A DNA stretch of 28,597 nt from Pseudomonadota bacterium. GTDB taxonomy: Bacteria; Pseudomonadota; Gammaproteobacteria; Burkholderiales; Burkholderiaceae_D. The notes beneath the pieces are model-generated. The model searched no databases. It was not told the DNA's origin and saw nothing but the letters and a program-made list of their open reading frames with translations. The position numbers and the translations under genes are program-made. The stretch spans positions 1 through 28,597 of the forward strand of contig JAEXJM010000009.1 in NCBI GenBank assembly GCA_023449275.1, in the 5' to 3' direction. This document shows positions 14,454-22,621 of the stretch, in pieces. The number at the start of each line of letters is the position of its first letter. The stretch's first letter is position 1.

Positions 14454-15422
14454 ATGGAACCGGAAACATCGCAAACCATCGACAAGCCAGCCAGAAAACC
14501 TGACTCGCCCCGTATCCGGCGACTGAAAATATTCGCCGTCATCATTATCCTGTGCGGTATCGCCTACGGAGCCTACTGGTATTTTTACGCTTCCCATTTC
14601 GTCTCGACCGACAACGCCTATACGGCGACGGAAGTGGCGCAGGTAACTCCTGCCGTTTCGGGAATCGTCAGGGAAGTGAACGTCGTTGACACCCAGTCCG
14701 TCAAAAAAGGTGACATCCTTGTCGTGATCGACGATACCGATACACGGCTTGCACTGAACAAGGCTGAAGCCGATCTTGCACAGGCCCGGGCACAACTGGC
14801 TTCAGCCGAATCCGATTACAAACGGGCAACCGTTGACCTGAAACGCCGCAACGCCCTGATCGAGATAGGCGCCGTTTCAGGAGACGAACTGACGAAAACC
14901 GAAAACGCCCATACCTCCAGCCAGGCCGCCATACAGTCCGCCAAAGCGGCCATCGCACAGGCAATGGCACAAATCGACCAGTCCAGAGTGGATCTCGCCC
15001 GTACCGTCATCCGTGCTCCCGTCGATGGCACCATTGCCAAACGCACTGTCCAGACAGGACAAAGAGTCTCCGAAGGAGCGCAACTGCTCGTCGTTGTCCC
15101 GGTTGCAGATATGCACGTGGACGCCAACTTCAAGGAAGGCCAGCTGGAAAAAGTCCGTATCGGACAGAAAGCGGAACTCTATTCCGACCTTTATGGAAAA
15201 TCGGTTATCTATCACGGTACCGTCGAAGGCTTTTCCGGAGGAACCGGTTCTGCATTTGCCCTGATCCCGGCGCAAAACGCCACAGGCAACTGGATCAAGG
15301 TCGTCCAGCGTCTGCCGACCCGGATAAAACTCGACCCGGAAGAACTGAAAGCCAACCCCCTTCAGGTCGGGTTATCCATGACCGTCACGATCGACACACG
15401 GGCAAAAGAAACAGGTAAATAA
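14454..15422 (+). CDS. emrA: EmrA-type HlyD-family adaptor of an MFS multidrug exporter
   Basis: A 322-residue membrane fusion protein. A cytoplasmic tail (1-22) leads to one membrane span (about 24-46, LKIFAVIIILCGIAYGAYW), then HFVSTDNAYTATEVAQVTPAVSGIV in two parts (the EmrA hallmark STDNAY, about 50-70). The lipoyl half with GDILVVIDDTD, an Ala/Gln/Lys-rich coiled-coil hairpin (about 98-180), the second lipoyl half TVIRAPVDGTIAKRTVQTGQ, and DANFKEGQLEKVRIGQ with the final GLSMTVTIDT follow. It is shorter than E. coli EmrA (about 390), chiefly through a shorter coiled coil. It couples the EmrB-like pump (2 bases downstream) to a TolC-type channel. No channel gene is adjacent, so one must be supplied from elsewhere, possibly the NodT protein at 7482. 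Ribosome binding site AAAAGGA. Confidence 0.93.
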   Translation: MEPETSQTIDKPARKPDSPRIRRLKIFAVIIILCGIAYGAYWYFYASHFVSTDNAYTATEVAQVTPAVSGIVREVNVVDTQSVKKGDILVVIDDTDTRLALNKAEADLAQARAQLASAESDYKRATVDLKRRNALIEIGAVSGDELTKTENAHTSSQAAIQSAKAAIAQAMAQIDQSRVDLARTVIRAPVDGTIAKRTVQTGQRVSEGAQLLVVVPVADMHVDANFKEGQLEKVRIGQKAELYSDLYGKSVIYHGTVEGFSGGTGSAFALIPAQNATGNWIKVVQRLPTRIKLDPEELKANPLQVGLSMTVTIDTRAKETGK

Positions 15423-15424
15423 TC

Positions 15425-16978
15425 ATGGCAACCACCCCAATGCCGTCCATGTCGGCGCTGAACACGGGAAACGACAAACCCTTGACCGGCAACATGCTGT
15501 GGTTTGCCGCCATCCTGCTGTCATGTGCCAATTTCATCGCCGTGCTGGACATGACGATCGCCAATGTCTCCGTCTCCAGTATTGCGGGCAATCTGGGGGT
15601 CACGACAAGCCAGGGTACATGGGTCATCACCTCCTACGCCGTAGCCGAAGCCATCACCGTCCCTCTGACCGGGTGGCTGGCGGCCCGATTCGGGGCCGTC
15701 AAGGTATTCTGCATCGCCATGGCGTGCTTCGGCATTTGCTCCGCCATGTGCGGTTTCGCCAATTCACTGGCCTTTCTCGTTGTCGGCCGTGTTTTGCAGG
15801 GATTGTCCGGAGGCCCGATGATGCCCCTGACACAAACCCTGCTGCTGCGCATCTTCCCTCGTGAAAAAGCGATGGCCGCCAATGGCCTCTGGGCCATGAC
15901 AACCCTGACGGCCCCAGTGATCGGCCCGATCCTCGGCGGCTATATCTGCGACAACTATCACTGGTCGTGGATCTTCTTCATCAACGTCCCTATCGCCCTT
16001 GTCTGCAGCTATCTGGCTTGGCAACTGTTGAAACGTTTCGAACGCGAACGGGTCCGTTCTCCTATCGACATTATCGGCCTCGTACTGATGGTCATCTGGA
16101 TCGGCGCTTTCCAGATCATGCTCGATGAAGGCAAAGACCTTGACTGGTTCTCCTCAAATTACATCGTCGCGCTTGCCATCATCGCCGTTATCGGCTTCAT
16201 CGCGTTCCTGATATGGGAACTCGGGGAAAAACATCCCATCGTCGATCTTTCCGTATTCCGGCACAAGGGTTATTCCGTCTGCGTCTTTACCATCAGCCTT
16301 GCCTTCGGCGGCTTTTTTGCCGCCAACGTCATCACCCCGCTCTGGCTGCAGAATTTCATGAATTACACCCCCACATGGTCGGGAGAAACAACCGCATGGA
16401 GTGGCGTCACCGCTTTTTTCGTCGCTCCGCTGGCAGCCTACTGGGCACGGAAAACCGACCCGAGAAGGCTCATCTTCGGCGGCCTGCTATGGCTTGGTTT
16501 GACGACATTTTCGCGATGTTTCCTGAATACGGACGTTTCATACTGGTGGATAGCGCTTCCCATCATCATGATGGGATTCGGCAGTCCTTTCTTCTTCGTA
16601 CCGCTGATCGGTCTGGCACTATTGAACGTCGATGAAAACGAAACCGCTTCGGCAGCCGGACTGATGACCTTTTTACGCACCCTGTCAGGCGCATTCGCCA
16701 CATCGCTCGTCAACACCTCATGGGAAGACCGGATCAATTACAATCATGCCGAACTGGCAGGACTGGTCGATCGTGGAGGAGAATATCTCCGGCAACTTAC
16801 GGATGCGGGTTTCTCTGCCGAGACAGCCCGATCCATGATCAACAACGTCGTGACCACCCAGAGTGCCATGCTCGCCACGAACCAGGTCATGATGATCGTC
16901 AGCGTCTGCCTCATCCTGTCGGCATTCTCGATCTGGCTGGCGCCCCGATACGGCAAAAAAAACCAGACGGACAAATAA
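15425..16978 (+). CDS. emrB: EmrB/QacA-subfamily (DHA2, 14-helix) MFS multidrug transporter
   Basis: A 517-residue drug:proton antiporter. Visible hallmarks are LDMTIANVSVSSIAGNLG (residues 41-58, motif D1 region with the membrane Asp42), GWLAARFGAVKVF (83-95, motif A), and LTAPVIGPILGGYI (motif C, antiporter signature). A central loop with EKHPIVDLSVFRHK is typical of EmrB. Fourteen hydrophobic segments can be counted. It works in the inner membrane with the adaptor encoded 2 bases upstream, exporting hydrophobic uncouplers, dyes or antibiotics. Its expression is presumably set by the divergent TetR. It is the last gene of the pair; no clear intrinsic terminator follows. Confidence 0.94.
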   Translation: MATTPMPSMSALNTGNDKPLTGNMLWFAAILLSCANFIAVLDMTIANVSVSSIAGNLGVTTSQGTWVITSYAVAEAITVPLTGWLAARFGAVKVFCIAMACFGICSAMCGFANSLAFLVVGRVLQGLSGGPMMPLTQTLLLRIFPREKAMAANGLWAMTTLTAPVIGPILGGYICDNYHWSWIFFINVPIALVCSYLAWQLLKRFERERVRSPIDIIGLVLMVIWIGAFQIMLDEGKDLDWFSSNYIVALAIIAVIGFIAFLIWELGEKHPIVDLSVFRHKGYSVCVFTISLAFGGFFAANVITPLWLQNFMNYTPTWSGETTAWSGVTAFFVAPLAAYWARKTDPRRLIFGGLLWLGLTTFSRCFLNTDVSYWWIALPIIMMGFGSPFFFVPLIGLALLNVDENETASAAGLMTFLRTLSGAFATSLVNTSWEDRINYNHAELAGLVDRGGEYLRQLTDAGFSAETARSMINNVVTTQSAMLATNQVMMIVSVCLILSAFSIWLAPRYGKKNQTDK

Positions 16979-17553
16979 GGCCGCCCCAGTCGGACGCGAT
17001 TATAGACAAGTTCTCAGCACATTCATGAAAAGGCAAAGGCCCTCTTCCGAAACCTTAACATAACGGAAACACATCCCGACAGAAACGGAAAAATACTTGC
17101 AACCCATTAAAAATAAAGGTAATTCCGCGATCTTATCTCCATATTGCGTTTCATGAAAGAATCACCATCGAATTGGAATACCCTGCTTTCAGAAGCCTTG
17201 CAAAATTGTTTACAGAGACATTGAATCAGGGAGCTGAAAATCAAAACCCTGAAGAAAATGGATTGCCTGCAAAGAAAACACGGGCATGGACATGTCCGGT
17301 ACCCTGCAACAGAACAGAACTCTTTCACAACCTTTCCGATAAAGACAAAACCATCGATGAAACAGCCGGTTATCTCCCGGCATCAGACCTTTTACCCGGG
17401 GAAAAGGCCATATAGCGTGCCATATATGAAACCGGCATAGCGGACAACATCATCATGATTTACGGCCGGACGGACAGACAAATCCGTATCCTGCGCATCC
17501 TCTTTCCCGAAGCCTTGCTAAAATAAGAGCTTGACAACCGATTGCGTAAAACC
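16979..17553. other. 575-base stretch without a convincing gene
   Basis: Short open frames occur on both strands (for example from about 17173 to 17415 on the plus strand) but lack a ribosome binding site, start with TTG or have unlikely composition, so none is called. A 14-base near-repeat GAAGCCTTGC-A/T-AAA occurs at about 17192 and again at about 17510, just before the SRAP gene. The stretch may hold gene debris; nothing recognisable remains. TTGACA at 17531-17536 lies too close to the SRAP start to be its -35 element. Confidence 0.45.
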
Positions 17554-18120
17554 ATGTGTGGCCGTTTTGAAATCGATCCCGACAATACGCGACTGAAAAC
17601 CCTGATCAGCGGCAGTGGATTGTCCCTGCAATACAAAACGGGAGAGATATTTCCCTCCGATGCGGCTCTCGTATTCATCGATGACGCCGGACAAACCACG
17701 CCTGCATCCATGATCTGGGGATTTCCGAAATGGGATGGCAAGGGCGTCATTTTCAATGCACGCGCTGAGACGGCAGACGAAAAACCGATGTTCAAAAACG
17801 CCCTGATGCGCCATCGGGTCGCCATCCCGACAAGCGGCTTTTACGAATGGCGTGCGGAAGGCGGCCGTACCAAAACAAAATACCTCTTTACCCATCCGGC
17901 AAAAGACATTCTCTGGCTTGCCGGGATCTTTTCCGGTTTTGGCAATGAAAACCGCTTTACGATATTAACCACATCAGCCAACGACAGCATGGCCCCTTAC
18001 CACCACCGCATGCCTGTCCTGCTGGAAGAAGATGAAATCGAAGAATGGATCAATGGCAAGGACATCCGCCCCTTTCTGGACCGGACGCCCCACCCTTTAG
18101 CCGTCAGAAAAGCGGTTTAA
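17554..18120 (+). CDS. SOS-response-associated peptidase family protein (SRAP; YedK/HMCES type)
   Basis: A 188-residue SRAP protein. The family forms a stable thiazolidine crosslink between Cys2 and abasic sites in single-stranded DNA, shielding them during replication. The needed residues are present: Cys2 in MCGRF, Asn68 in FNARAE, Glu98 in SGFYEWR, and His150 in YHHRMPVLL. I chose the ATG at 17554 because the catalytic Cys must become residue 1 after Met removal; a TTG start four codons upstream would bury it. It is shorter than E. coli YedK (about 220), lacking part of the N-terminal loop region after residue 20. No good ribosome binding site is visible, so expression may be low. It converges with the hydrolase gene on the minus strand. 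Confidence 0.93.
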   Translation: MCGRFEIDPDNTRLKTLISGSGLSLQYKTGEIFPSDAALVFIDDAGQTTPASMIWGFPKWDGKGVIFNARAETADEKPMFKNALMRHRVAIPTSGFYEWRAEGGRTKTKYLFTHPAKDILWLAGIFSGFGNENRFTILTTSANDSMAPYHHRMPVLLEEDEIEEWINGKDIRPFLDRTPHPLAVRKAV

Positions 18121-18169
18121 TCCCCATCCCAGCCGACTGCCTCCGATAACGGAAGAAAAAAAGCGATAA

Positions 18170-19318
18170 TCAGAAACTGCTGTAAATGGCATTACGGACA
18201 TCGACAGACACCACTTCATCCAGCGCGGTCGTCGTCATCGTCACCACAGACAGTTTTCTGGCCGGATCGGCAAACCATTTGCTGCCGTAAACACCGCCCC
18301 ACGCCAGCGTTCCTGCCGTTTGCGGCGTCTCCGCCTCGACAGGATCGACAAGAACACCCCAGCCGAGGCTGAACCCGAAACCGGGCCGCGCCATCATATT
18401 TTTCAGCTGATTGGTCGACATTTCCTTCATCAGCCCTTCACTGGCGATAGACGTTTTCCCTGTCCGGATCACCTCGACCATCCGCATCAGGTCAGACGCC
18501 GTACCGACCAGCCCGACACCACCTGAAGGATATTCCTCTGCCAGAAAAGCACGTTCAGGCGAGAAATGGAAATAACGGTCATCGACGGAAGTCAGATACT
18601 GGTCATCTGCCATCCTGACCAGTTTTCCCTTGTCGAGGTAATAAGGCGCCGCCATCCTGTCCCGTTCACCTTTTCCCACCCAGAAAGCCGTGTTTTTCAT
18701 ATGCAGGGGTTTGATCACCAGTTCAGCGAGCGCAGCCGGAAAATCCATATCCTGAACCTTCGCCACAACGGCACCCAATACATCCGGCCCAAGCGAATAC
18801 AGCCATGACGACCCCGGAGCGAAGCACAACGGGGCAGAAGCCAGACGCATCAGATTTTCTTCCAGTGTCAGTCCGGTAATATCCAGCCCATCCGACACAC
18901 CTGCCTTTGCGTAAGGCCCATCCTCCTTTTGCGCCCACCGGTAATCCAGTCCTGACATGTGGCACAACAACTGACGTATCGTGATCGGCGGCACAGACCC
19001 GTCAGGCAGTTTTGGCGTGAAATAAGGCAACCACTTCGAGACCAGATCATCCATAGACAACTTGCCCTGCTCCACAAGCGCCGCCACCGCAAGACTGGTG
19101 AATGCCTTGGAAATCGAGGCCAGCCTGAAAAGCGTGTTATCCTGCATAGGCTGGTTTGCTTCCCTGTCGGCAAGCCCTGCGGCACGCTGATAGACAGGCT
19201 TGCCATCCACACAAACGCAAACAAGCACCCCTGTCGTCAACCCTTCGGCAATATTCCTGTCGATTGCGGCATCGACCGCCTTGCCCAATACATCCATCCG
19301 GATTCCATTACCCCCCAT
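18170..19318 (-). CDS. Serine hydrolase of the beta-lactamase (class C/EstB-like) family
   Basis: A 382-residue cytosolic-looking serine hydrolase (no signal peptide). The nucleophile motif S-x-x-K is SISK (Ser68, Lys71), the second motif is Y-S-L (Tyr174), and a Gly-rich WGGVYGSKWF segment near the C-terminus takes the place of the KTG strand. GLADREANQPMQDNTLFRLAS is the usual lead-in. Family members include esterases (EstB), D-aminopeptidase-like enzymes and class C beta-lactamases. Lack of export and of a true KTG argue for an esterase/amidase rather than antibiotic resistance. The start is ATG at 19318 with AGGAG six bases upstream; a GTG one codon earlier is possible but too near the ribosome binding site. 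Substrate unknown. Confidence 0.9.
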   Translation of the reverse strand: MGGNGIRMDVLGKAVDAAIDRNIAEGLTTGVLVCVCVDGKPVYQRAAGLADREANQPMQDNTLFRLASISKAFTSLAVAALVEQGKLSMDDLVSKWLPYFTPKLPDGSVPPITIRQLLCHMSGLDYRWAQKEDGPYAKAGVSDGLDITGLTLEENLMRLASAPLCFAPGSSWLYSLGPDVLGAVVAKVQDMDFPAALAELVIKPLHMKNTAFWVGKGERDRMAAPYYLDKGKLVRMADDQYLTSVDDRYFHFSPERAFLAEEYPSGGVGLVGTASDLMRMVEVIRTGKTSIASEGLMKEMSTNQLKNMMARPGFGFSLGWGVLVDPVEAETPQTAGTLAWGGVYGSKWFADPARKLSVVTMTTTALDEVVSVDVRNAIYSSF

Positions 19319-19435
19319 CACTCTCTCCTTTCATCAGGCCTGATAACTTAAATGATTATAAAGCCTGATCCACGCCTTATCGCAATAAACGGGGAAAACG
19401 TTTGCCCTGTCATCTCATGAAAACAAATCGTTTCC

Positions 19436-19455
19436 GGCATCGAAATGCCTTTTTT
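19436..19455 (+). terminator. Short hairpin plus T-run with no obvious upstream gene
   Basis: GGCAT (19436-19440), CGAA loop, ATGCC (19445-19449), then six T. It has the form of a small intrinsic terminator on the plus strand, but no plus-strand gene precedes it. It lies just before the -10-like TATACT (19474-19479) of the 77-residue protein gene, so it may end a short unannotated transcript or be coincidental. Confidence 0.3.
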
Positions 19456-19517
19456 CTCACCGAAAAATCACGTTATACTAATAAAATTAACGTTTCGGAT
19501 TCGGGGAGTGACAAAAA

Positions 19518-19751
19518 ATGATTCACAGATTCAAGAAGGACACGGTATATAGCGGCGAATTGATCTTCGGCGGATGTGGTGGACTGGAACGCAACAAGAT
19601 CACCATACTCAAAAGAACCAAAAACTGGCTCGTCTACCATGAACAATACGGCAAAATCGTACGCAAAAGAAGAAGTTACACAACCGGCTGGGGCGACTGC
19701 TTCACCACTCCTTACGATGAATTCCATGCCTATTCGGTCGAACCGTTCTAG
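19518..19751 (+). CDS. Small protein of unknown function (77 residues)
   Basis: A short gene with a strong ribosome binding site (GGGGAG, about 8 bases before the ATG) and a -10-like TATACT 40 bases upstream. The product is basic and rich in aromatic residues, with two Cys (in GGCGG near residue 20 and GDCF near residue 60) and a patterned, probably beta-rich sequence (DTVYSGELIF, NWLVYHEQYGKIVRKRRSY). It has no signal peptide or membrane segment. I do not recognise a family. Codon composition and the ribosome binding site suggest a real gene. It stands alone between the hydrolase and the HPP cluster. Confidence 0.6.
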   Translation: MIHRFKKDTVYSGELIFGGCGGLERNKITILKRTKNWLVYHEQYGKIVRKRRSYTTGWGDCFTTPYDEFHAYSVEPF

Positions 19752-19968
19752 AATACGGAAACAGTCCCGTTAAAAATGTCATCCTTTTTTCCGGCTTCGC
19801 TGATGAATGGATCGGCCTTTTGCGCAATATCCTTTGCATCGTATCGGATTCCATTCATTGTCATGCCATTACCGGAAAAAAACCATTGACCCCTACAGGC
19901 AAAAACGGCTCCGGTCATCAATACGAATCGAAAAAAGAAAAACCGGTAATCAAGCCGTTCATCCCACA

Positions 19969-19998
19969 AAAAAGGCGCATATTCAAATGCGCCTTTTT
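19969..19998. terminator. Bidirectional intrinsic terminator
   Basis: AAAAAGGCGCAT (19969-19980) and ATGCGCCTTTTT (19987-19998) are perfect 12-base reverse complements around a 6-base loop, with A-run and T-run flanks. It lies 3 bases beyond the HPP gene stop on the minus strand and would terminate that cluster; in the other direction it could end the transcript of the 77-residue protein. Confidence 0.88.
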
Positions 19999-20001
19999 CG
20001 T

Positions 20002-20550
20002 TCAGATCCAGTACTTCGGATAATACCGGTTCTTGTTTGTCGAGAGATTATTCACCAGCACCGCTATCAGCAGCATGATCAGCGTTCCGATGAAAACGGG
20101 AGAAAACGCATACATCAGGCCCAGTTGATGAACCGAAGAACCACCGATCACGGCAATCAGTGCCGTCGCACCTCCCGGTGGATGCGTGGTATTGGTCACC
20201 AGCATTGCGGCAATCGCGCAGGAAACCGCCAGCGCGGATGCCAGAGGCAGGTTTTCAGGAAAAACATTATAGGCCATCACCCCGACAAGGGCCGAAATGA
20301 CATGACCGCCCACCAGATTCCTCGGCTGCGACAGTTCACCCATCGGCAAACCGTAGATCAATACCGCTGACGCACCGAAAGAACCGATCAGAAACATATT
20401 GGCATTTTCCTGAATGCCGATAAAACTGTTCAGCCACCAGACCGCGTAAATGCCCGCAAAACCCCCCAGCCATGCCCAGAAAATCTCGGATAACGGCTTG
20501 CGGGTCAGGGTTCTGGGGCCCCCCTTCATTTTCAGAAAATAATTCTTCAT
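20002..20550 (-). CDS. HPP-family membrane protein (copy 1)
   Basis: A 182-residue integral membrane protein. The family signature TTHPPGGATALIAVIGG sits near residues 121-137, between hydrophobic segments (about 24-42, 52-70, 80-97, 105-120, 128-140 and 147-168). HPP proteins are small inner-membrane proteins; some plastid and cyanobacterial members transport nitrite, but most bacterial ones are uncharacterised. It is nearly identical in layout to the gene at 21469, and both end with NKNR.YYPKYWI-like tails. I choose the ATG at 20550 by alignment with that paralogue; an ATG at 20574 adds eight residues (MSVLSARK), and the ribosome binding site is weak for both. It is the last gene of the cluster, directly followed by a strong terminator. 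Confidence 0.9.
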   Translation of the reverse strand: MKNYFLKMKGGPRTLTRKPLSEIFWAWLGGFAGIYAVWWLNSFIGIQENANMFLIGSFGASAVLIYGLPMGELSQPRNLVGGHVISALVGVMAYNVFPENLPLASALAVSCAIAAMLVTNTTHPPGGATALIAVIGGSSVHQLGLMYAFSPVFIGTLIMLLIAVLVNNLSTNKNRYYPKYWI

Positions 20551-20725
20551 TTTTCTTGCAGATAAAACAGACATTCCGTTTTCACCAATCATCCGGAAAG
20601 AACAGACATCCGGACTGTCAGGGTGGCGGAAACGGCCAAAACCGCCCCCTTCAAAACCCGATACTCTACCATAAAGCCGCTTCGTCCCGCATCCTGGAAA
20701 AACAGGAAGATATCTGACAGGTTCC

Positions 20726-21418
20726 TTATCTGTCGAAAAACCGGGCAAACGACGAAACAGGCTCCCGTTCCGTTTCCAGCCTGTAGATGGCCGCTTCCTT
20801 ATCGGCATACCCGATCGCCATCCCGCCAATCACCATCTCTTCCGGCCTTATCGGCAGTTGCTGGCGAAGGACTTCGTGATAATCGCTCCAGCCGCCCTGT
20901 GGACAGGTATCCAGTCCATGGCTTCTTGCCGAAAGCATGATGTTGTCGATAAACATACCATATTCAAGGAGGCTGCCAGGCGGCAAATCCCTGTGCAAAG
21001 TAAAGATCAGGCCGACAGGTGCATCGAAATAGCGGTAATTCCGTCTTTGCTGGGAAATCGTCTTTTCTTTTTCACCCTTGCCGATCCCGAGAATCCCATA
21101 CATGTCGATACCCATCTTGCGACGGCGCGCCAGATAAGGTTCGAAAAACGGCTCGGGATAGTACCGGTATTCGCTCCTGTACGTCCCCGGCTCTGCCGAA
21201 TCGTAGGCATGACAGACCGCCTCCGTTACCCGCGTCAACGCATCCCCGGTCAGGACATACACATTCCAGGGCTGCATATTGGAACCGGACGGCGCACGCG
21301 AAGCCACTTCCAGAATATGGTTGACCAGTTCCGGATCGACCGGATCATTTCTGAAAGCCCGCACCGATTTCCTTCCCGTGATGACTGCATCGACGGAACT
21401 TGACCTCACATTCGACAT
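20726..21418 (-). CDS. Nitroreductase-family flavoprotein (paralogue 2)
   Basis: A 230-residue FMN-dependent nitroreductase, clearly a paralogue of the one at 12886: GRKSVRAFRNDPVDPEL (15-31), ASRAPSGSNMQPWNVYVLTG, SEYRYYPEPFFEPYLARRRK, GIGKGEKEKT, QQRRNY, FDAPVGLIFTLHRDLPPGS, and IGGMAIGYADKEAAIY. The start at 21418 has a consensus AGGAGGG ribosome binding site. It lies between two HPP membrane-protein genes on the same strand (50 bases after the upstream HPP stop, 175 bases before the downstream HPP start), suggesting an operon. The cytosolic reductase could act on a compound moved by the HPP proteins, which is inference from position. Natural substrate unknown. Confidence 0.93.
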   Translation of the reverse strand: MSNVRSSSVDAVITGRKSVRAFRNDPVDPELVNHILEVASRAPSGSNMQPWNVYVLTGDALTRVTEAVCHAYDSAEPGTYRSEYRYYPEPFFEPYLARRRKMGIDMYGILGIGKGEKEKTISQQRRNYRYFDAPVGLIFTLHRDLPPGSLLEYGMFIDNIMLSARSHGLDTCPQGGWSDYHEVLRQQLPIRPEEMVIGGMAIGYADKEAAIYRLETEREPVSSFARFFDR

Positions 21419-21468
21419 CTTCCCTCCTCTTTTGCCATTCCTTCAAAATGGACTTCAACATCCGGGAC

Positions 21469-22017
21469 TCATATCCAGTACTTCGGATAATGCCGGTTCT
21501 TGTTCTTGGAAAAATTATTCACGATCACTGCGATCGACAGCATGATCAGCGCACCGATCAAAACCGGTGAGAACGCATACATCAGGCCCAACCGGTGAAC
21601 AGATGCTCCACCGATCACGGCAATCAGTGCCGTCGCGCCTCCCGGAGGATGTGTCGTATTGGTCGCCTGCATCGCGGCAATCGCTACCGAAACAGCCAGA
21701 GCGGAAGCCAGCGGCAGATTGTCCGGGAAAAAATTGTAGGCCATCACCCCGACAAAAGCGGAAATGACATGACCACCGATCAGGTTTCTGGGCTGGGACA
21801 ATTCACCCATCGGCACCCCGTAAATCAACACAGCCGATGCACCGAAAGAACCGATCAGAAACATATTGGCATCTTCCTGGATACCGATGAAATGATTCAG
21901 CCACCAGACGGCATAAATCCCCAGAAAACTGCCGATCCATGCCCAGAAAATTTCCGACAGGGGTTTTTTCGTCAATGTCCTGGGGCCACCCTTCATTTTC
22001 CGGAAATAGCTTTTCAT
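21469..22017 (-). CDS. HPP-family membrane protein (copy 2)
   Basis: A 182-residue membrane protein, the closest relative in this window of the gene at 20002, with identical length and most residues shared. It begins with a basic amphipathic segment (MKSYFRKMKGGPRTLTKKPL), followed by hydrophobic helices, and carries the THPPGGATALIAV signature with HPP at residues 123-125. The ATG at 22017 has a strong GAAGGGGTGGGT leader and is the better-supported start; the frame is open upstream to 22086 but without such a site. It is the first gene of the minus-strand HPP-nitroreductase-HPP cluster. Role: unknown small-molecule or anion transport, by analogy with plastid/cyanobacterial HPP nitrite transporters. 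Confidence 0.92.
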   Translation of the reverse strand: MKSYFRKMKGGPRTLTKKPLSEIFWAWIGSFLGIYAVWWLNHFIGIQEDANMFLIGSFGASAVLIYGVPMGELSQPRNLIGGHVISAFVGVMAYNFFPDNLPLASALAVSVAIAAMQATNTTHPPGGATALIAVIGGASVHRLGLMYAFSPVLIGALIMLSIAVIVNNFSKNKNRHYPKYWI

Positions 22018-22456
22018 ACCCACCCCTTCAATAAAACAGGCCGTCATTTTCCGGATGAAAGGCATCCGAACATGCTCCCTTTTCATCCGTTTCAGAACAT
22101 TCGCACATCACGAAACCATCGACAAGCACCCGCTACGCGATACGGATCCTGTTTGAATGGCCTGCCGCCCAAAACCCTGTCTCCATTACACCCCTGTCCG
22201 AACACCCCTGTATCGCGCCCAAAACTGTCGAAAACATTCAGACCATCCAGAGACAAAAAGGCATCACCTCCTGCAATCGGACAGCCCGTCGTCATCCATT
22301 GTGCCATCGCACCTGAAAACGCATCCTCCTGAACAGGCCGCTTCCAGTTTTGTCAAACAAAAGATATCAGGGAAAAACGACAATAAAAACCCCCTTGGAA
22401 GGGAGTCCTTTAATCCGGATCAAGAAATATCCAGCGAAACCGGCCATAAAACCCTG
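22018..22456. other. 439-base stretch upstream of the HPP cluster
   Basis: This must hold the promoter of the minus-strand HPP-nitroreductase cluster, although I cannot point to clear -35/-10 boxes. It also contains the minus-strand terminator at 22382-22406. Open frames on both strands here have poor composition and no ribosome binding sites, so no gene is called. Confidence 0.5.
22382..22406 (-). terminator. Intrinsic terminator on the minus strand
   Basis: Read on the minus strand: ACTCCCT (22406-22400), loop TCCA, AGGGGGT (22395-22389) with one G-U pair, followed by TTTTATT. It lies about 50 bases beyond the stop of the small minus-strand frame at 22457 and supports that a real transcript ends here. 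Confidence 0.65.
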
Positions 22457-22615
22457 TCAGGCATCAGCCCCTTCCAGCCGTAACCGCCACGACTCGATTT
22501 CGCCCTTTTCAATCCGGCGCAACAGCGTCTTCTGCCAGCGATCCGACAAACCCTTCGTTTCCGACAACAACCGCCAGTCTTCCGGATTGGATGAAGGAGG
22601 TACGTCATGGCTCAC
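22457..22615 (-). CDS. Short unknown protein or C-terminal remnant of a larger gene
   Basis: A minus-strand frame whose 50 residues look like genuine protein: PEDWRLLSETKGLSDRWQ, then KTLLRRIEKGEIESWRLRLE, amphipathic-helical with alternating charge and Trp/Leu. The only starts in frame are GTG (22615) or TTG (22619); neither has a good ribosome binding site, and upstream the frame runs through a hairpin into AT-rich DNA before a stop. With a terminator just downstream, the likeliest reading is the surviving 3' end of a gene cut off at the edge of the AT-rich patch, though a small intact gene is possible. No family recognised. Confidence 0.4.
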   Translation of the reverse strand: MSHDVPPSSNPEDWRLLSETKGLSDRWQKTLLRRIEKGEIESWRLRLEGADA

Positions 22616-22621
22616 CAATGC

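Noticed and set aside
17173..17415. 80-codon plus-strand frame downstream of emrB
   Set aside because: Starts with TTG, has no ribosome binding site and no recognisable pattern; could be debris, not enough to call.
18170..19318. Calling the serine hydrolase an antibiotic beta-lactamase
   Set aside because: It has SxxK and Tyr motifs but no signal peptide and no clear KTG, so resistance to beta-lactams is not supported.
19807..20370. Plus-strand frames of up to 187 codons opposite HPP copy 1
   Set aside because: Antisense shadows of a well-supported membrane protein; sequence rich in His/Arg/Gln as expected for such shadows.
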